DNA of 64,000 nucleotides from Hemerocallis citrina. Taxonomy: Eukaryota; Streptophyta; Magnoliopsida; Asparagales; Asphodelaceae. The notes beneath the pieces are model-generated. The model was not told the DNA's origin. It saw nothing but the letters and a program-made list of their open reading frames with translations, and searched no databases. Position numbers and translations under genes: made by a program. This document shows positions 9,480 to 21,543 of this stretch, piece by piece. The number at the start of each line of letters is the position of its first letter. The first letter of the stretch is position 1. The stretch covers positions 82,438,230 to 82,502,229 of the forward strand of contig CM030363.1 in NCBI GenBank assembly GCA_017893485.1. The letters run 5' to 3'.

Positions 9480-12400
9480 TGTCACGCCCCGCTTCCCAAA
9501 AAAAAATGGAATACGAGCACGTGACGAAGCCCAGCGAATGATTTTTACATCATCCATAAGCTGTAGGATCGACTCAGCATCATAACGAGAATATAACCAG
9601 ATTTATATATAACCAAGCATGCATGAATAACTTATTAAGCAACAGAAAACAATTTAAACAAATAATAATATTCAAATAGTTCTCATGTCTGGATCAAGTG
9701 TAAACTCGGAAACAAGTCTTAAACAACAGAAGAAATAAATACCTTGAGGAAAGCAACTATTTAAACAGATCCTTGCTCCAAGCAAAACCTGAAATGTCTG
9801 CTCACCAATTCCAGCAGATAGCTTGTCTCCCAAGTCTGCTTAATAAATATAAACAGGGAAACGAAGGGGAAACAAGAGAAAATGCCCTTAGTGCAAGCTA
9901 GGGCCACAAATAGTGAAAGCAAGTACAAGTATAGGGAACAGGAACTGGAATCAAGAATGTAACAGGGATACAACAAGTAGTGGGAACAACCAAGAATTAG
10001 CTAGTAAGGGCGGACTTCTTGGTAAACAGGCTAGTTAACAACTACTAATGGTAAAACATATGTCAGGTGAACCTGTAGGGGTAACTAACAAGTATCATGT
10101 TTCATGTGTCAGGTACACCTATGAGGGTATTTAATATCAAGCGACAACCTCAAGTCTAGTGTCATATGTTATTTCAAATGTCAGGTCTCATATGTCAAGT
10201 TGTCAAGTATCAAGTTCCAGGCTTTAAGTCTCAGGTATCATGTTTCAGGTATCATATCATCAAGTATCAAGTGACAGGTGTCAAGTTCAAGTCTTGTAGT
10301 TATTACTATCTAGGTAGCACGACATGCATCCATTATACTACATGGTTGCTACAGTCAAATCAATTGCGCTTAGACCTAGTAATGGAGTCTATAGGGCGGT
10401 GTACTCAGGCATCAAACAAGCAGGTGATCAACCATGGGCTCTAGAGGTGGCCCCCGTCACCCATGACGTGGCACTTAGTTCCATGTGATCTCAAGTATAT
10501 ATCATGTAATCATACAATGGGCTCTAGAGGTGGCCCCCGTAGGCTCTAGAGGTGGCCCCCGTCACCATGACGTGGCACTTAGTTCTACGTGGCACTTAGT
10601 TCCATTTAACATACAACTTGGGAAACACGGGCCCCCTTCCGAGTACACTTACCTATGTTGTCCACTCTATAGTCTTTCCCTCAACCCGGCTTGTCACATT
10701 TGTTCAGGCAGATTTTGTGTTCTTGTATTTATACATGTGAAACAGGGTTGAAATAATCTAATTTAATTCTAAGAAAAATTGGGGATGTCCTATAGGGTGT
10801 CCAGCAACTACATATAAAATTTGGGGTCAAACGCTCGCTGTTTACACAGCTAAAATAATTCGCAAAGTCAATATATACAGCAGTTTTTACAGAACTGCGC
10901 CTACTGATACAGCTGCAGTATAACGGCCATATCTCCTAGACCGTAACTCCAAATTCAATCATTCTGGAGTCTATCGACATCTACACATCCTGATCTACGT
11001 TTCATATTCAGGGCTCGGGTCCAAATTCCAAAGATAAGAGGGTCGAAACCGCAAAAGAAAATCCAGACAGCAACATAGGGAAATAATTCACTAATGTAGA
11101 TTTCATAGAATTATGTAATTTGGTGTCTAAAATCATTATGTGGCACAAATACATGGTAATGGGAATCAAACAGCGAATAATAATATTTTCCAAGTCATAA
11201 TAATCACAAATTGCCAAAACACTAAATTTATATGCGTCTACAATTTCTAGGGGTCCTTAATTCATATGTCTATGTGATTCACAAGTTCAAGGGGTAAAAG
11301 AGTCCAATTGATTATTATTTAATACGAGGAAGTTTTGTGACTCTTAGATTTGTGGGTTTGAAAGTCCAAAATTGATTTACAACGATATTCAAAGGGAGTC
11401 ACAAACTAACTACATGTGTTATTTTCAAGGAAACTTATACTAGAGCAATAAAATGTACAAGATGAATACTTGCCTTAAATCGACGATTATAATCTCCGCT
11501 TGTTGAAGCAATTAGAGAAGAAAAATCCCCGAAAATGTCCTCGAATGCGCGCCCAAAAATTGATCGAAGATCGAGCTTTCCTTGCACACACGATCGGCCC
11601 AAAACAGCTTCAGCAAGCTCGGATCCGCTGCGGGTAGAACACGAAACAGCAACACGTCCAATCAGATCACTCCTGTGCACCGGATCCAATCCCAGAACAG
11701 CGAACACGGGTTCGGATCTGCTGCGGAACGAACACAGAACACCGATCAAGAGCGCGAATCTTGATGAGATCTGGCGGCTGAGAATTGCTCCCGCTCTTTC
11801 TCCTCTTCTTCTTCGTTCTTCTTCTTCTTCGTTCGACGTGCGACTGAGCAGAGCTCGAGAGAGAGGGGCGACGGCGTGGTTGGTTCGCTGGCGGCGACTG
11901 CGGCGGTGACGGAGTGCGGTGAGGCGGCGACGACGTCGAGAAGCGACGCTCGGCGGGCTCTGTTCGTGGTTTCGAACAGGGGAGAGGGAAAACAGGGACT
12001 CGGCGGCGCTGTGGGGAGATGGAGGCGACGTCGATGGAGGTTTGTGGAGGCGGTGGTGCTGAGGGGGTCGACGAGGCGGTGAGGGGTCGAGTAGAGGTGG
12101 TCGGAGGTGTTCGGATAATGGGTTCGAGTTGTTGGGTTAATGGCAATGGGTTCGGGAGTTAAAAGGCGACGGAGTGGGCGATGGTGGTGGTTGTGAAGAC
12201 GAGAGGGAGACGAGGTGAAGGGGCGGGCGATGATCGGAGTTGGGGGAGATGGGTTGGCGATGGATGGAGACGAAGATGGGGAAGATGATTAGCGGCGGAA
12301 GGATTAGGGGTTTAACAGTAGATGATTAGGGTTAGGGATTAGGGTTAGGGTTTAAATACTACGGTTTGAGGGTATTGGGTTTAAGGGTTTAGGGGACCCG

Positions 12401-12665
12401 TTTCAAAAAGAGCCCAACAGAAGAAATGGTCAAAATGCACAATAACGGGGATTAGAGACATAAACGAGAAGAATCGGTCTATTTCTCATGAAGAACGGTG
12501 CAAGTGACACACAATCGAATTTGGCAAAAGAACCCACAATTTCGAGTTGAGACAAAAATAATGATTTTATTTGAACAGAACAAAATACGGAATCTCGAAT
12601 AGACAAAAGAGTACAATTGAGAGAAATACAGAATAAAATACAAATACGGGGTAACAGGAGTTACA
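9480..12665 (-). mobile_element. Tekay-type solo LTR with TSD TTGTA
   Basis: Starts TGTCACGCCCCGCTTCCC and ends GGAGTTACA, flanked by the 5-bp direct repeat TTGTA (9475-9479 and 12666-12670). Its start closely matches the LTRs of the complete Tekay element at 28881, which gives minus orientation. There is no internal region, so it is a solo LTR. The part at 10020-10300 is a degenerate run of CAAGT/TATCA-type words. At 10440-10580 the phrase GGGCTCTAGAGGTGGCCCCC is repeated. A GC-rich section at 11530-12290 carries only low-complexity Pro/Ser/Arg-rich frames and is likely the transcribed leader. Confidence 0.85.
12326..12353 (-). repeat. Telomere-like TTAGGG/TTTAGGG cluster in the LTR promoter area
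   Basis: Four close TTAGGG-type units next to TTTAAATACT. Read on the minus strand this is a TATA-like TATTTAAA followed by AAACCCTAACCCTAAT, similar to the telo-box found downstream of TATA boxes in plant promoters. It lies in the solo LTR where U3/R would be. Confidence 0.6.
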
Positions 12666-13197
12666 TTGTACTAATAATGGGTAAGTTGTTACCGAGTTCT
12701 TGTATCTAAGTAGAGAAGGGAAGGAAAATTAGAAACTAAATGTAGAGCTATCTCTAATCATTCATTAAATTGTCTTGAGATGGTGGTCATTGAATAGTTA
12801 TTATTTTTATTTTTCTTTCGAGAATTCTAAGAATTGAGAAAAATATAGCAATTTGTCATGATCGGGTTCTATAATATTTTAATTTGGAGGTAAATGACTT
12901 GATTTGAGTTACTATACTTGAAATTCTCATAGAACCCTCCTCAAATTTTTATGGACATTGTACTAATGAAGGGTAAGTTGTTACCGAGTTCTTGTATCTA
13001 AGTAGAGAAGGGAAGGAAAATTAGAAACTAAATGTAGAGCTATCTCTAATCATTAATTAAATTGTCTTGAGATGGTGGTCATTGAATAGTTATTATTTTT
13101 AATGGACTTTCAAGAATTCTAAGAATTGAGAAAAACAGAGCAATTTGTCATGATTGGGTTCTATAATATTTTAATTTGGAGGTAAATGACTTGATTA
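12666..13197. repeat. Tandem duplication, 292-bp period, split by the solo LTR
   Basis: The phrases GGTAAGTTGTTACCGAGTTC, GTAGAGCTATCTCTAATCAT and TGACTTGATT recur 292 bp apart (for example at 12681 and 12973). The end of the unit, reading CTCAAATTTTTATGGACATT, also occurs just left of the LTR at 9457, so the duplication existed before the LTR inserted. Confidence 0.8.
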
Positions 13198-14086
13198 GTT
13201 TGATAACAGTAGTGAAGTTTCTTATTTTGATTGGAGCTGCCTTATTTAGTGAACTTGCTTACTTTGTCAAACCAATATAGGTTTGTTGTTTGGAAGTAAT
13301 GTTAGAATAGCTGAACTTATAAGTGGAGATAGACTACATAAATTATAGTTTGAATATCTTCAATTATTTACTTCACTCCAAATACGTAAATTTATATTTT
13401 ATATTTGTATCTGGAGACAAAATTTGGTTGATTGAGAGTGTGCGTGTGAAAACGAGATTAAAGTTAAAGAGCACATGGTATCTTAACTTTTATTGCGATA
13501 TAATTGGAGGTTTCTCAATTCCAAAATCAGTACTAACTGGAGGTAACTTATGTGCCATGTTAAAAAAAGTGAACAAATGAACAAAGATGTAGCCATCAGA
13601 TAGTGCAACTCATTCTAAAAAAGACTCACTATTTTCTATTCTTTAGGGGAATTAAAAGACTTAATGAAATGTAAAAATACCTTCATATTTTTAAGGAAAT
13701 TATTGTGATCTATTTATCATATGTTGTGAATAAAAGAATTAAGTAGTTTAGAGATTTTACTACTCAATCATTCATTCATTCATTCATCGAGTGATTGTAA
13801 ATGTGCAATTTTTCTTTGATAGTAGTTATTTTCAACCACATGATGTTGCCTTATTTAGTGAACTTGCTAATAAAGGTTGTTCTCCTATTTTCAAATCTAA
13901 GATATCTTTAACTGCTCCAATCGGAAGTCTGAAAGTGAATTTAGGATCAATTTGGATCAAAGTTGCTCTTCATCAACAACACATCATTGATGTAGGTGAT
14001 GGGATTCTGAAAGTGAATTATAACCTGCTATTTGAGAAAAGGGTAACGATTCACCTACAACCTATTCTTACAACTTTTCTCTTTAC
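13198..14086 (+). other. Coding-like but unidentified Helitron interior
   Basis: Plus-strand frames at 13323-13580 and 13791-14135 have protein-like composition (for example GDKIWLIESVRVKTRLKLKS and PIFKSKISLTAPIGSLKVN) but I recognise no domain. The phrase GCCTTATTTAGTGAACTTGC occurs in both segments (about 13240 and 13848), indicating a local duplication. These may be exons of another carried gene fragment. Confidence 0.3.
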
Positions 14087-14179
14087 AACCTTATGTGGCA
14101 CAATTTTAGTAAAAATGTCTTGTAGAGTCTTGTAAAGTAGGTTGTGGACATCTTTAATAAAATTGTGCCACATAAGGTT
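14087..14179. repeat. Perfect 22-bp inverted repeat, 49-bp spacer (MITE-like hairpin)
   Basis: The arm at 14087-14108 (begins AACCTTATGTGGCAC) is exactly complementary to the arm at 14158-14179 (ends GTGCCACATAAGGTT). Weaker complementarity extends outward on both sides. No target duplication was defined. It could be the core of a foldback or MITE element. Confidence 0.75.
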
Positions 14180-15036
14180 CGAAAATCGTCTCGTTAAGCC
14201 TAACTTTAGCTTTGTAAAGGTTTTAGGTGTAGAACTACTTTTGAGAAAAATTATTTCTCCTTTTTGTTATTTTTTTTATAAAAAAATTGACTGAATGTTA
14301 TATTTTATGGCCTGTATTATACATGGTCACTAATTTCATGCATCCATCATTTGTTCGAGGATGTGTTGATGTGAAATTAATATATTTTGTATGTGAAATT
14401 ACACATAATAGGCCCGTGAACTTATTTTTTGAATGTAGTTCAAATTTGTTAGTGTAAGTATACTTGCGAACATTATTATGCATTGAGGCTACAGATGAGG
14501 TTGGTCTCACTTTGATAGTTGCTTCTTGTACTGGATTACATGCATTGCAATTTTGGTTTAAGTTTAGGTCATGCATAAAATATTATAATTTTCATTTTCA
14601 GAATGTGTTTTCTGGTTGGAGCTAGCTTCACCTCCAATTGCCTGCATATTTTCATGTTGTCTTAACACTAACTTTTCATGATTTTTTAGGGGATCTTTTA
14701 CAACTGTACACCAATTCTTTATGAATTATGTCATGCTACATTCCTATATTTGAGAATGAACCTTTGTCAGTTCTCTCAGCAAACTATACACAAGATGAAA
14801 CTCTTCATTGTAGCCAAAAAAGCAAATAATTACATATTCCTATATCCAAAAAAAGCAAATAATTCTATATTCCTTTAGAGTTCAATCAATTAGAGAAGAA
14901 AAAGAAAATTAGAGAATAAATATGAAAAACCAAATACGTAACATGTTAAACTTTAATATTAAAAAAAATGGTAAACTTTAGTCTCCAACTAGCACTAAAT
15001 TGTGAAAAAGTTTTTAAAATTTAACAATATTAGCAA
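14180..15036. other. AT-rich spacer without supported gene
   Basis: No convincing coding sequence. A short duplication at about 14813-14878 repeats AAAAAAGCAAATAATT and a TATTCCT word. Confidence 0.3.
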
Positions 15037-15071
15037 CGTGCACTTGGTGCACGACCAATTTCTAAGCCTAA
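15037..15071 (+). mobile_element. Internal Helitron-type terminator
   Basis: The hairpin CGTGCACTTGGTGCACG at 15037-15053 is identical to the one at 21455-21471. It is followed 14 nt later by CTAA (15068-15071) and T. It could be the end of a nested Helitron of the same family, or an older terminator that was read through when the segment to the right was added. Confidence 0.5.
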
Positions 15072-15080
15072 TTATTATTA

Positions 15081-15486
15081 CTAAATTTTCATCTTTTGTT
15101 TAATGAAGCGGTCAAATCGCTCCAACATACACTTGAGAAGCATAAAACTTACTTAATTTCTAATGGAATACTGAAAAATGTCGACAAAAGATATAACCTA
15201 ATGCACAATAATTTTGACATCATTTTGATGTTGGGAAGTGTTGTAGATGAAGTTGAGAAAGATCTCATCATTGATAAGGATATGTACAAATTTGCAACTA
15301 TAGACGAATTTCAAAGTACATCTTCTACTGTCTTTAAAGGTAAAAAATAATGTTACTCATTTTTATTAAATATATCAAACTGGCTATTATTGATACATGA
15401 TACTAAATACTAATTACAATGAACTACCGATCTTTATTTAGCAGTAATTAATGCAGGAGATGTAGATAAGGTAGACTCAATATATG
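15081..15486 (+). pseudogene. RPA70-like (replication protein A, OB-fold) gene fragment, 5' part
   Basis: One frame contains LEKHKTYLISNGILKNVDKR and then IDEF, matching the style of the OB-fold segment in plant RPA70-type single-strand DNA-binding proteins (the pattern of GKTYLISN, two beta strands and an acidic linker). The exon ends at 15339 in AAAG|GTAAAA, a good donor. A possible next exon starts after TTTAGCAG (15443) or ATGCAG (15456). Plant Helitrons often carry an RPA-like gene. A LTR insertion at 15907 separates this part from exons at 21096-21440. It is interrupted and truncated. Confidence 0.5.
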
Positions 15487-15906
15487 GTAATGAAGTAGAG
15501 AAGTGAAATCTTATAGCTGTAGGAGGATCCACATCTGGATTCAATAAGAAAATGGATCCATTTTTAGGATCTATATTGTATCCATTAAGCTGACGGATCT
15601 ATTTTGGAGGATTCATACCCTAAATTTTGGGTTGGATGTGTTTATTTTACACATTAAAGTTTTTATTTTTTAGATAAAATAACAAATTTGAATTTGAATG
15701 AATTAATAGTTTTTAATTGATTTTTAAAAAAAATGTTTCTTTCATATTTTTTTACGTCTGTTTTCTGAAATATATATATTTTTTAGTTAAACATAATACA
15801 ACTCTCTGTTGCCTTTAAGAAAATATTTGTTTTTGTAGCCTTAGATACATCTGAACTAAAATTTAAGGTATCTTACTTACATTATGTGGAGAACTAGCAA
15901 TCAAGG
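15487..15906. other. Non-coding spacer up to the LTR insertion
   Basis: AT-rich, probably intron of the RPA70-like fragment. It contains GGATCCACATCTGGATTC and an imperfect inverted partner near 15553, but no supported gene. Confidence 0.3.
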
Positions 15907-17573
15907 TGTAACGCCCCGGATCCCCGTTATCTGACATCCGTGACACAATCAGAATCTTTGCCTTCAAATGCATCTCAATACAGTAAATAACACGAAAATT
16001 TAAACACTTTTATTGCCATCAGAGTTATTACATCAATAATTACAAATATCAATTTGTCATATCAAACTGTAATACCCCCTCTTTTTTTTTTACTCCAAAT
16101 TCAATTCTTTCAATTTCTATATCACTTTAAACATAAAATAAGATAGTTATATTTCAAAGAAAATTTGACAGAGTTTCCCCTGAAATTTCTGCCCCGAAAC
16201 ACAAAAAGCTTACGAAATTCTGCTCTAAAGTCCGTAGCTCACATCACAGACAATAATATCACGGGCTCCCCAGGCCAAAATGAGCAGAATCACATAGAAA
16301 ATATAAATATCATGCTCTGGGGGCCAAACTCATAATAAGATATAAATTATCAATTAAAAACCATAAATTCCTTTGAAAACGTAGTAAAGTTTTTAGAAAA
16401 TAACTTATAAAATATACCACAGGGCCCGGTACTCCACAACGAGATGGGTACGGGTCAAAAACATATCATGCCACTCCACACTATTACTCATCATCATCAT
16501 CCACGTACTTATACATTAATTTAAATCATAAATTTCACTATTCACATAATTAAACTTTAAACAACAATTTTAAAATAAAAGCTCCACTCCACAGAGTCTA
16601 CACCTCACCTCTGCACTATTGAGGACCTGTAACAGTAGAGGATCTAGGGTAGTCCAGGGACTCCTTAACCCCCCAAACACTAAAGGGATAGCCATTTCTG
16701 GTTTGAGTATAATCTACTAATTAAGGAAATAAATTAAACTTTATAAGTAAAAACAGAACGAACTTACGAATACCAAGATAATGAAATCTTACTTGACATC
16801 TGAACATGTAAACATCATAAATGGGATTTCACATCAAATACTCTCTGAGTCATCACCTGTATGTATATCCATACCTGCTCATAACATACTTATCTTTAGT
16901 TGGAAATCATTCACAAATTAGTCGCTTAACGCTCATCACTTTATGCCTTATACAAATATTCCTATAGCTTTACTTTCCCATAAAGCTTTACATTCACAAT
17001 AACTCTACTTTCACATAAACTGCACCTCATTTACCATTCATTTGCATTTACAGACTCACGACTTATATTCTTTTGTACTCATCTTCATTCATAAATATGT
17101 TCCTTCTCAATCTCATATCATACAAGCATTCATTCATTTCTTACAACATATATCATCACGTCTCACAATACATCACTTTCACACTCATATTATACACTTC
17201 AACTATCACACTCGCAATTCATCGTGAATTGGAAATAAACGTGTATCCTGATTTCCTAGTGTTCGTGTATGCCATGACCTGAGTCTAATGCAGAAATACA
17301 GAGTATAGAACAGATGCACTTAATCTAATGTCAGCAAGACTCTGGACACACATGCATTCCATACTACATGTGCCCCATAACAAACCGTTTCTCCATATCT
17401 AGGGATTTGAACCCACGCCATGAATTCTACTCTTGTACTCAACTTATTTCTGAAGCTACAACGTGACTGATGATGTTGCTCTGAAACAGTCTAATCCCGT
17501 CATTCGCAGTCATATAGTGGTGTCCCCGTGTGCCACTATTGCCCGACCTCACTCAAAAATCTGACGAACTCCT

Positions 17574-17723
17574 GGGTTATCCGACAGCACAGTTTAGCTC
17601 GAAGCATCCCCTGTGGCCACCCTTAGGTTATCCGACAGCACAGGTAGCTCGAAGCATCACCTGTGGCCACCCTGGGGTATTCGATAGCACAGGTAGCTCG
17701 AAGCATCACCCGTGGCCACCCTT
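17574..17723. repeat. Three tandem 50-bp units
   Basis: Three adjacent copies at 17575, 17626 and 17676 contain the words GACAGCACAG, TAGCTCGAAGCATC and TGTGGCCACCCT. They are inside the solo LTR and not coding. Confidence 0.9.
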
Positions 17724-19990
17724 AGCTGATAGACCGTAGTCTTTCGCTTGTTCGCCCTTAGATCTAGGACATGACGGAGTTCTGGGGTCCATCCCCCTAG
17801 CTCTGACAGGAATTGATCCTATCCTTATCATGGCACTTCAGAAATTAACAGACGAGATACGGATTCCGTGCTCCCAACCCGTAAGAAGGCACAGACCGTA
17901 TCCCTTTGACAAGAAGGGTACAAACCAATAACACCGCCTAGTGCCGGCCTATAGGACAGGTCGGATCATAAAATATCACCCTTAACACCAACTCTTTCTC
18001 TTCGGCGAAAATGATAAAGGAAAACCTAATCAATGCAGTTTACTGAAACAAGTTGTTACCTAAATCACAGTCGGTGTCGGACAACAATGTCGAGCCTGTC
18101 CAGTCTGTCAAAACAAAAATCATCACGAGAATCACATCCACTGATTACCAATACCTTCACAGGTCAGCGACCAAATAATCCCGGCCCGTGACCCTCAGCG
18201 AGTGGTCCAACGGCGTCCCAAGGATGCAGTACAATTCAATGAAGGTCAGCACACACATAACCATCAATTCTTGACCATTGACAGACTCAGGCATCGAGAC
18301 ACCCAATACAAACCGACCGGAGCTATATTCTAACTCACTCATGTCCACCATGAGTACTAAGCACAAGAACTTATCTAAGTTCTAAATGAAATGCTGAAAC
18401 ATCATTAAAAACCCGATAGCTCATGATCACCACACTGCGGTATGCAGAGGGTTCCTCATCAATTATCTGATGAAATAGTTCAAGAAAAAGTAGTAGCTGT
18501 AACCCAAGCTGCGCTCATCGGAATCCAACACACTCAGAATTTCTAGAAGGGTAGGGAGATCCATTGCAATCCCCTAGTGGACAACTCCCTCAAATTCTTA
18601 TAGAACTCAAGTCCCCGAGTCAACTTGAACTTGAAGTTTAGTCTAAACAACAGGTTGCTAATTTGCAACGTCCATAATTTTCAACACACAATACAGAATT
18701 GCTTGAACAACCCACTCTGGAAAGATAAAACCCTAGTCTACCACTCTCCAGTTAACCATTTCCTCAAATTCAATCGTTTAAACCCTCAAAAATACCAAAA
18801 TCCATCAGATGCACAAACAGGGCAGATTTGGTCTTTCTAGCGAACACTGCCTTGACTAAGACCGAATCTGTTTTATCTTTAGAAAATCATAACTCTCAAC
18901 ATACAAACTGGAATTTCAAAATTCTAGATGGGTTAGAAAGCTATGACTCCCTACTACTAATCTCTAATTGGTCAGTCATCCAAATTCTTAACAAATAAGT
19001 CCAAGATTATCCATCTTCACTGACTAGTCAACTTGTGCTAGGCTGAACATAGCCCACTTTGAAATTCAATAACAAATCCACCTTAAGCCCAATGCTCATG
19101 AAGTTTGAGATTCTCAATCTAAAAATATACCTTTTCATTGTGTCCAAAATTCACATTTAGATTCATCTCACACAATGAGATACAACTCTTCAAACATAGC
19201 ACACAATTTTAGCCACTCTTTCAACAGAGTATTTACTACCCTTTACTAAATAATTCTGAAACCTCATCAAACGAACTCTAATAATTCTAAAATTTGAGAA
19301 TCATCCACTAGACTCATACCATAAGATACTCCCAAAATTTCATAGCAATATCGTAAACACACAAGGATTTATGACCTTTGAACTTCAGCGCCCAAACACA
19401 GACAGCTACAGCTGCAACTTCCAGACCCGTTGTATTCTACAAATTTTTCAAGGCATCAAATGACCTCAAAAAATTACGAAATTTAAGCCTATAGTTTTAG
19501 ATACATACAAGAGTTTCCACAAAAATTTTTAGCTCAAAATACCTAGGCTACACTGAGATACGAAATCAGAAATACACAGAAACTCATAATTTAGAATTTT
19601 CACAACACACCATGTACGTAAAATAAAAGAGATCATACTCACATATTTCGATATCATTATATAAATATAACTCATCCCCATATACATAACTAATCCATAA
19701 ATTTATACCAATACACTTTATCCCAATACGCCTCATCCATAAATCATATCAACACTTCAGTTTATTCAAACTTCTTTTAAAACATCAAACACGTAAAGAA
19801 AATCATACTCACATATTTATCCTGCGAAGACTCGAAGCGCCACCACGCCACCCCGCATCCAAAGTCGCTAATATATCCTATTATCAAAATTTCAAAACAA
19901 TCAAGGCTCAACCATCCAAACCAGTCATTGGAAAATAATAATACTAAGCCTAATACCACACATGCATTTTATTGAATGTCTGGGATACAC

Positions 19991-20015
19991 ACGTGCGATG
20001 CACGTAATAATCTAA
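19991..20015 (+). mobile_element. Possible small Helitron 3' terminus nested in the LTR
   Basis: The stem ACGTGC, loop GAT and stem GCACGT are followed 6 nt later by CTAA (20012-20015) and T. The spacing is shorter than usual and no 5' end was found, so this may be chance. The repeated phrase ATCATACTCACATATTT at about 19632 and 19804 nearby shows some rearrangement in this part of the LTR. Confidence 0.25.
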
Positions 20016-21095
20016 TGCCTATGGAATTTTTATCCCTAAATAATTACTAGAACCACTCCCAAATTTTCTAATGGGCCAACTATACTTTCCACTACTATAC
20101 GAGAAATAATTTATACACATATAGTTCTCTTTTACAAACCCAAAATCCTAATTTATCAACAACTTGCAAACTCTCTAATAATCTGCTAATTTCTCACATC
20201 TACCATTTCCAACATCTCTTAATCTTCCTACCATAATACTTCTACTCAATAGAAATTAACCACACTCAATTTTATACAATAAAATAAATTAGGGTATACC
20301 TGCCCGAAATCCTCTCGAAAAATGGATACTGCCATGATGTAGAGAACCCTTCAATTAGTCATCCCCCCAAATTAATTGAAAAATCATGGAGTATATTGGT
20401 GGATTTGGGTAGAGAGAGAGAGAGAGAGGCCGAAATGGTTTTGTGGGTTGGCTTTTGTGGTCGGAAAGGAACCAGAGAAAGAAAGAAGGAGAAGGAAGGA
20501 GAAGGGGGGGGGGGGGGTTGTAAAAGTAAATAAATAATATAAGGGTATATTACATATAAGCCCCCAAGTCTCAAATATATTTCAGATAAGTCCCAACTCT
20601 TTTCTTTAATAATACCAACAATACAAAATACATTAAAATTACCTCATAATAATCCTTCAAAATTATAAAATAAAGTAGACAATATATCTGGTATTTCTCA
20701 ATTAAAGTCAATTGTTATCATAAAAATATATAATCGCGTGCAATTCTTAATTGCGCACAGATTACGATGCAAAATAGCCATTTGCTATTTTGCGGGGTTT
20801 TACACAAAGAAGGAAAAACTTTAAAAGAATTATCACTTACAATGCCAACTACTGCAATTACCTTTATAAACCTCTCACTTTGGATGTATACAACAAAAAT
20901 TAATAATGCTATTTATTACTAATTTTTTTTAAACATGATTCTCTTTCACATCAACAAACAACACTACAATAGAGATAAATCTGAATGAACCAGAATCAGA
21001 TTAGATTCAAGAATGGTATAATTTATTTTGTATATTTAATTCTTTAATTGTTGCCTTTTGGAGTATCATTTACCATATTTTTTTTGTTTTTTTAG

Positions 21096-21440
21096 GATAA
21101 ATTGTAGCAAAATTTTATTAACAAGTAATTTCTTGCAAATAAACAAAAGAAAAGTAATGAATGTGGAAGAAGTAAAACTATATGACATTCTCTATTGTGT
21201 AGACGAGGATTATTCTAAGGTATTATACATAAGAAAATATTTTTAAATATTTTGTTCAATTCTTTATATGTCTATAAATATTTTGATGACTTCAAATTTT
21301 ATTTAATATTTTAAGGAAAAATACTACTATTGCAAAGTTTTGATCAAAAGTGTCAAATACATTAGAGATCCATGGTACAATGCAAGTGTGTTTTGTCTAT
21401 CGAACTTGTTAACTAGAATAGTTAAAATATTCAATATTCA
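21096..21440 (+). pseudogene. RPA70-like gene fragment, C-terminal OB-fold exons
   Basis: Exon 21096-21219 has acceptor TTTTTTTAG and donor AAG|GTATTA. The next exon starts at 21316 after TATTTTAAG. Both junctions are phase 0, so the reading joins cleanly through VDEDYSK into EKYYYCKVLIKSVKYIRDP and WYNASVFC. That last motif resembles the zinc-ribbon start of the RPA70 C-terminal domain (WYxAC..C) with the first Cys replaced by Ser. The frame runs into the Helitron hairpin at 21455, so the gene is cut off there. Its upstream part is at 15081-15486. Confidence 0.55.
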
Positions 21441-21485
21441 GGTGCACCAAGCCACGTGCACTTGGTGCACGGTAAATTTCAACTA

Positions 21486-21486
<1 letters not shown>

Positions 21487-21542
<56 letters not shown>
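21487..21542. repeat. (TA)n microsatellite at the Helitron 3' junction
   Basis: About 28 TA units immediately after CTAG. It is the right-hand counterpart of the (TG)n(TA)n tract at 7781-7817. Confidence 0.9.

Positions 21543-21543
<1 letters not shown>

Larger units (their letters stand above)
15907..20804 (-). mobile_element. Large Ty3/gypsy-type solo LTR (TSD CAAGG/CAAAG)
   Basis: Starts TGTAACGCCCCGG and ends GCGGGGTTTTACA, flanked by CAAGG (15902-15906) and CAAAG (20805-20809), a target duplication with one mismatch. At 4.9 kb it has no coding capacity. Minus orientation is inferred from a TATA-like TTATATTATTTATTTAC read on the minus strand at about 20524-20541, followed by a C run and CT-rich leader. 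Blocks at 17335-17470 and 17838-18022 are shared with the solo LTR at 33556-41539, so the two belong to related families. Confidence 0.75.
7822..21486 (+). mobile_element. Putative gene-carrying Helitron with nested LTRs
   Basis: The 5' end is taken as TCTATTATAAAAGCAAG at 7822 (a start at 7819 is also possible). The 3' end is the hairpin CGTGCACTTGGTGCACG (21455-21471), 11 nt, then CTAG (21483-21486) followed by T. Both flanks are (TA)n and together rebuild one LTR of the TRIM-like element. Solo LTRs at 9480 and 15907 entered later; without them the element is about 5.6 kb. It carries a broken CML49/50-like exon and a broken RPA70-like gene. I found no Rep or helicase domain, so it is non-autonomous. 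The base before the 5' TC is T rather than the usual A, which weakens the exact boundary. Confidence 0.5.

Noticed and set aside
11667..12146. 159-residue Pro/Ser/Arg-rich frame as a host gene
   Set aside because: Lies wholly inside a solo LTR with target duplications and has low-complexity composition.
16072..16090. TGTAATACCCCC as the start of another LTR nested in 15907-20804
   Set aside because: No matching end with a 5-bp duplication was found inside the LTR.
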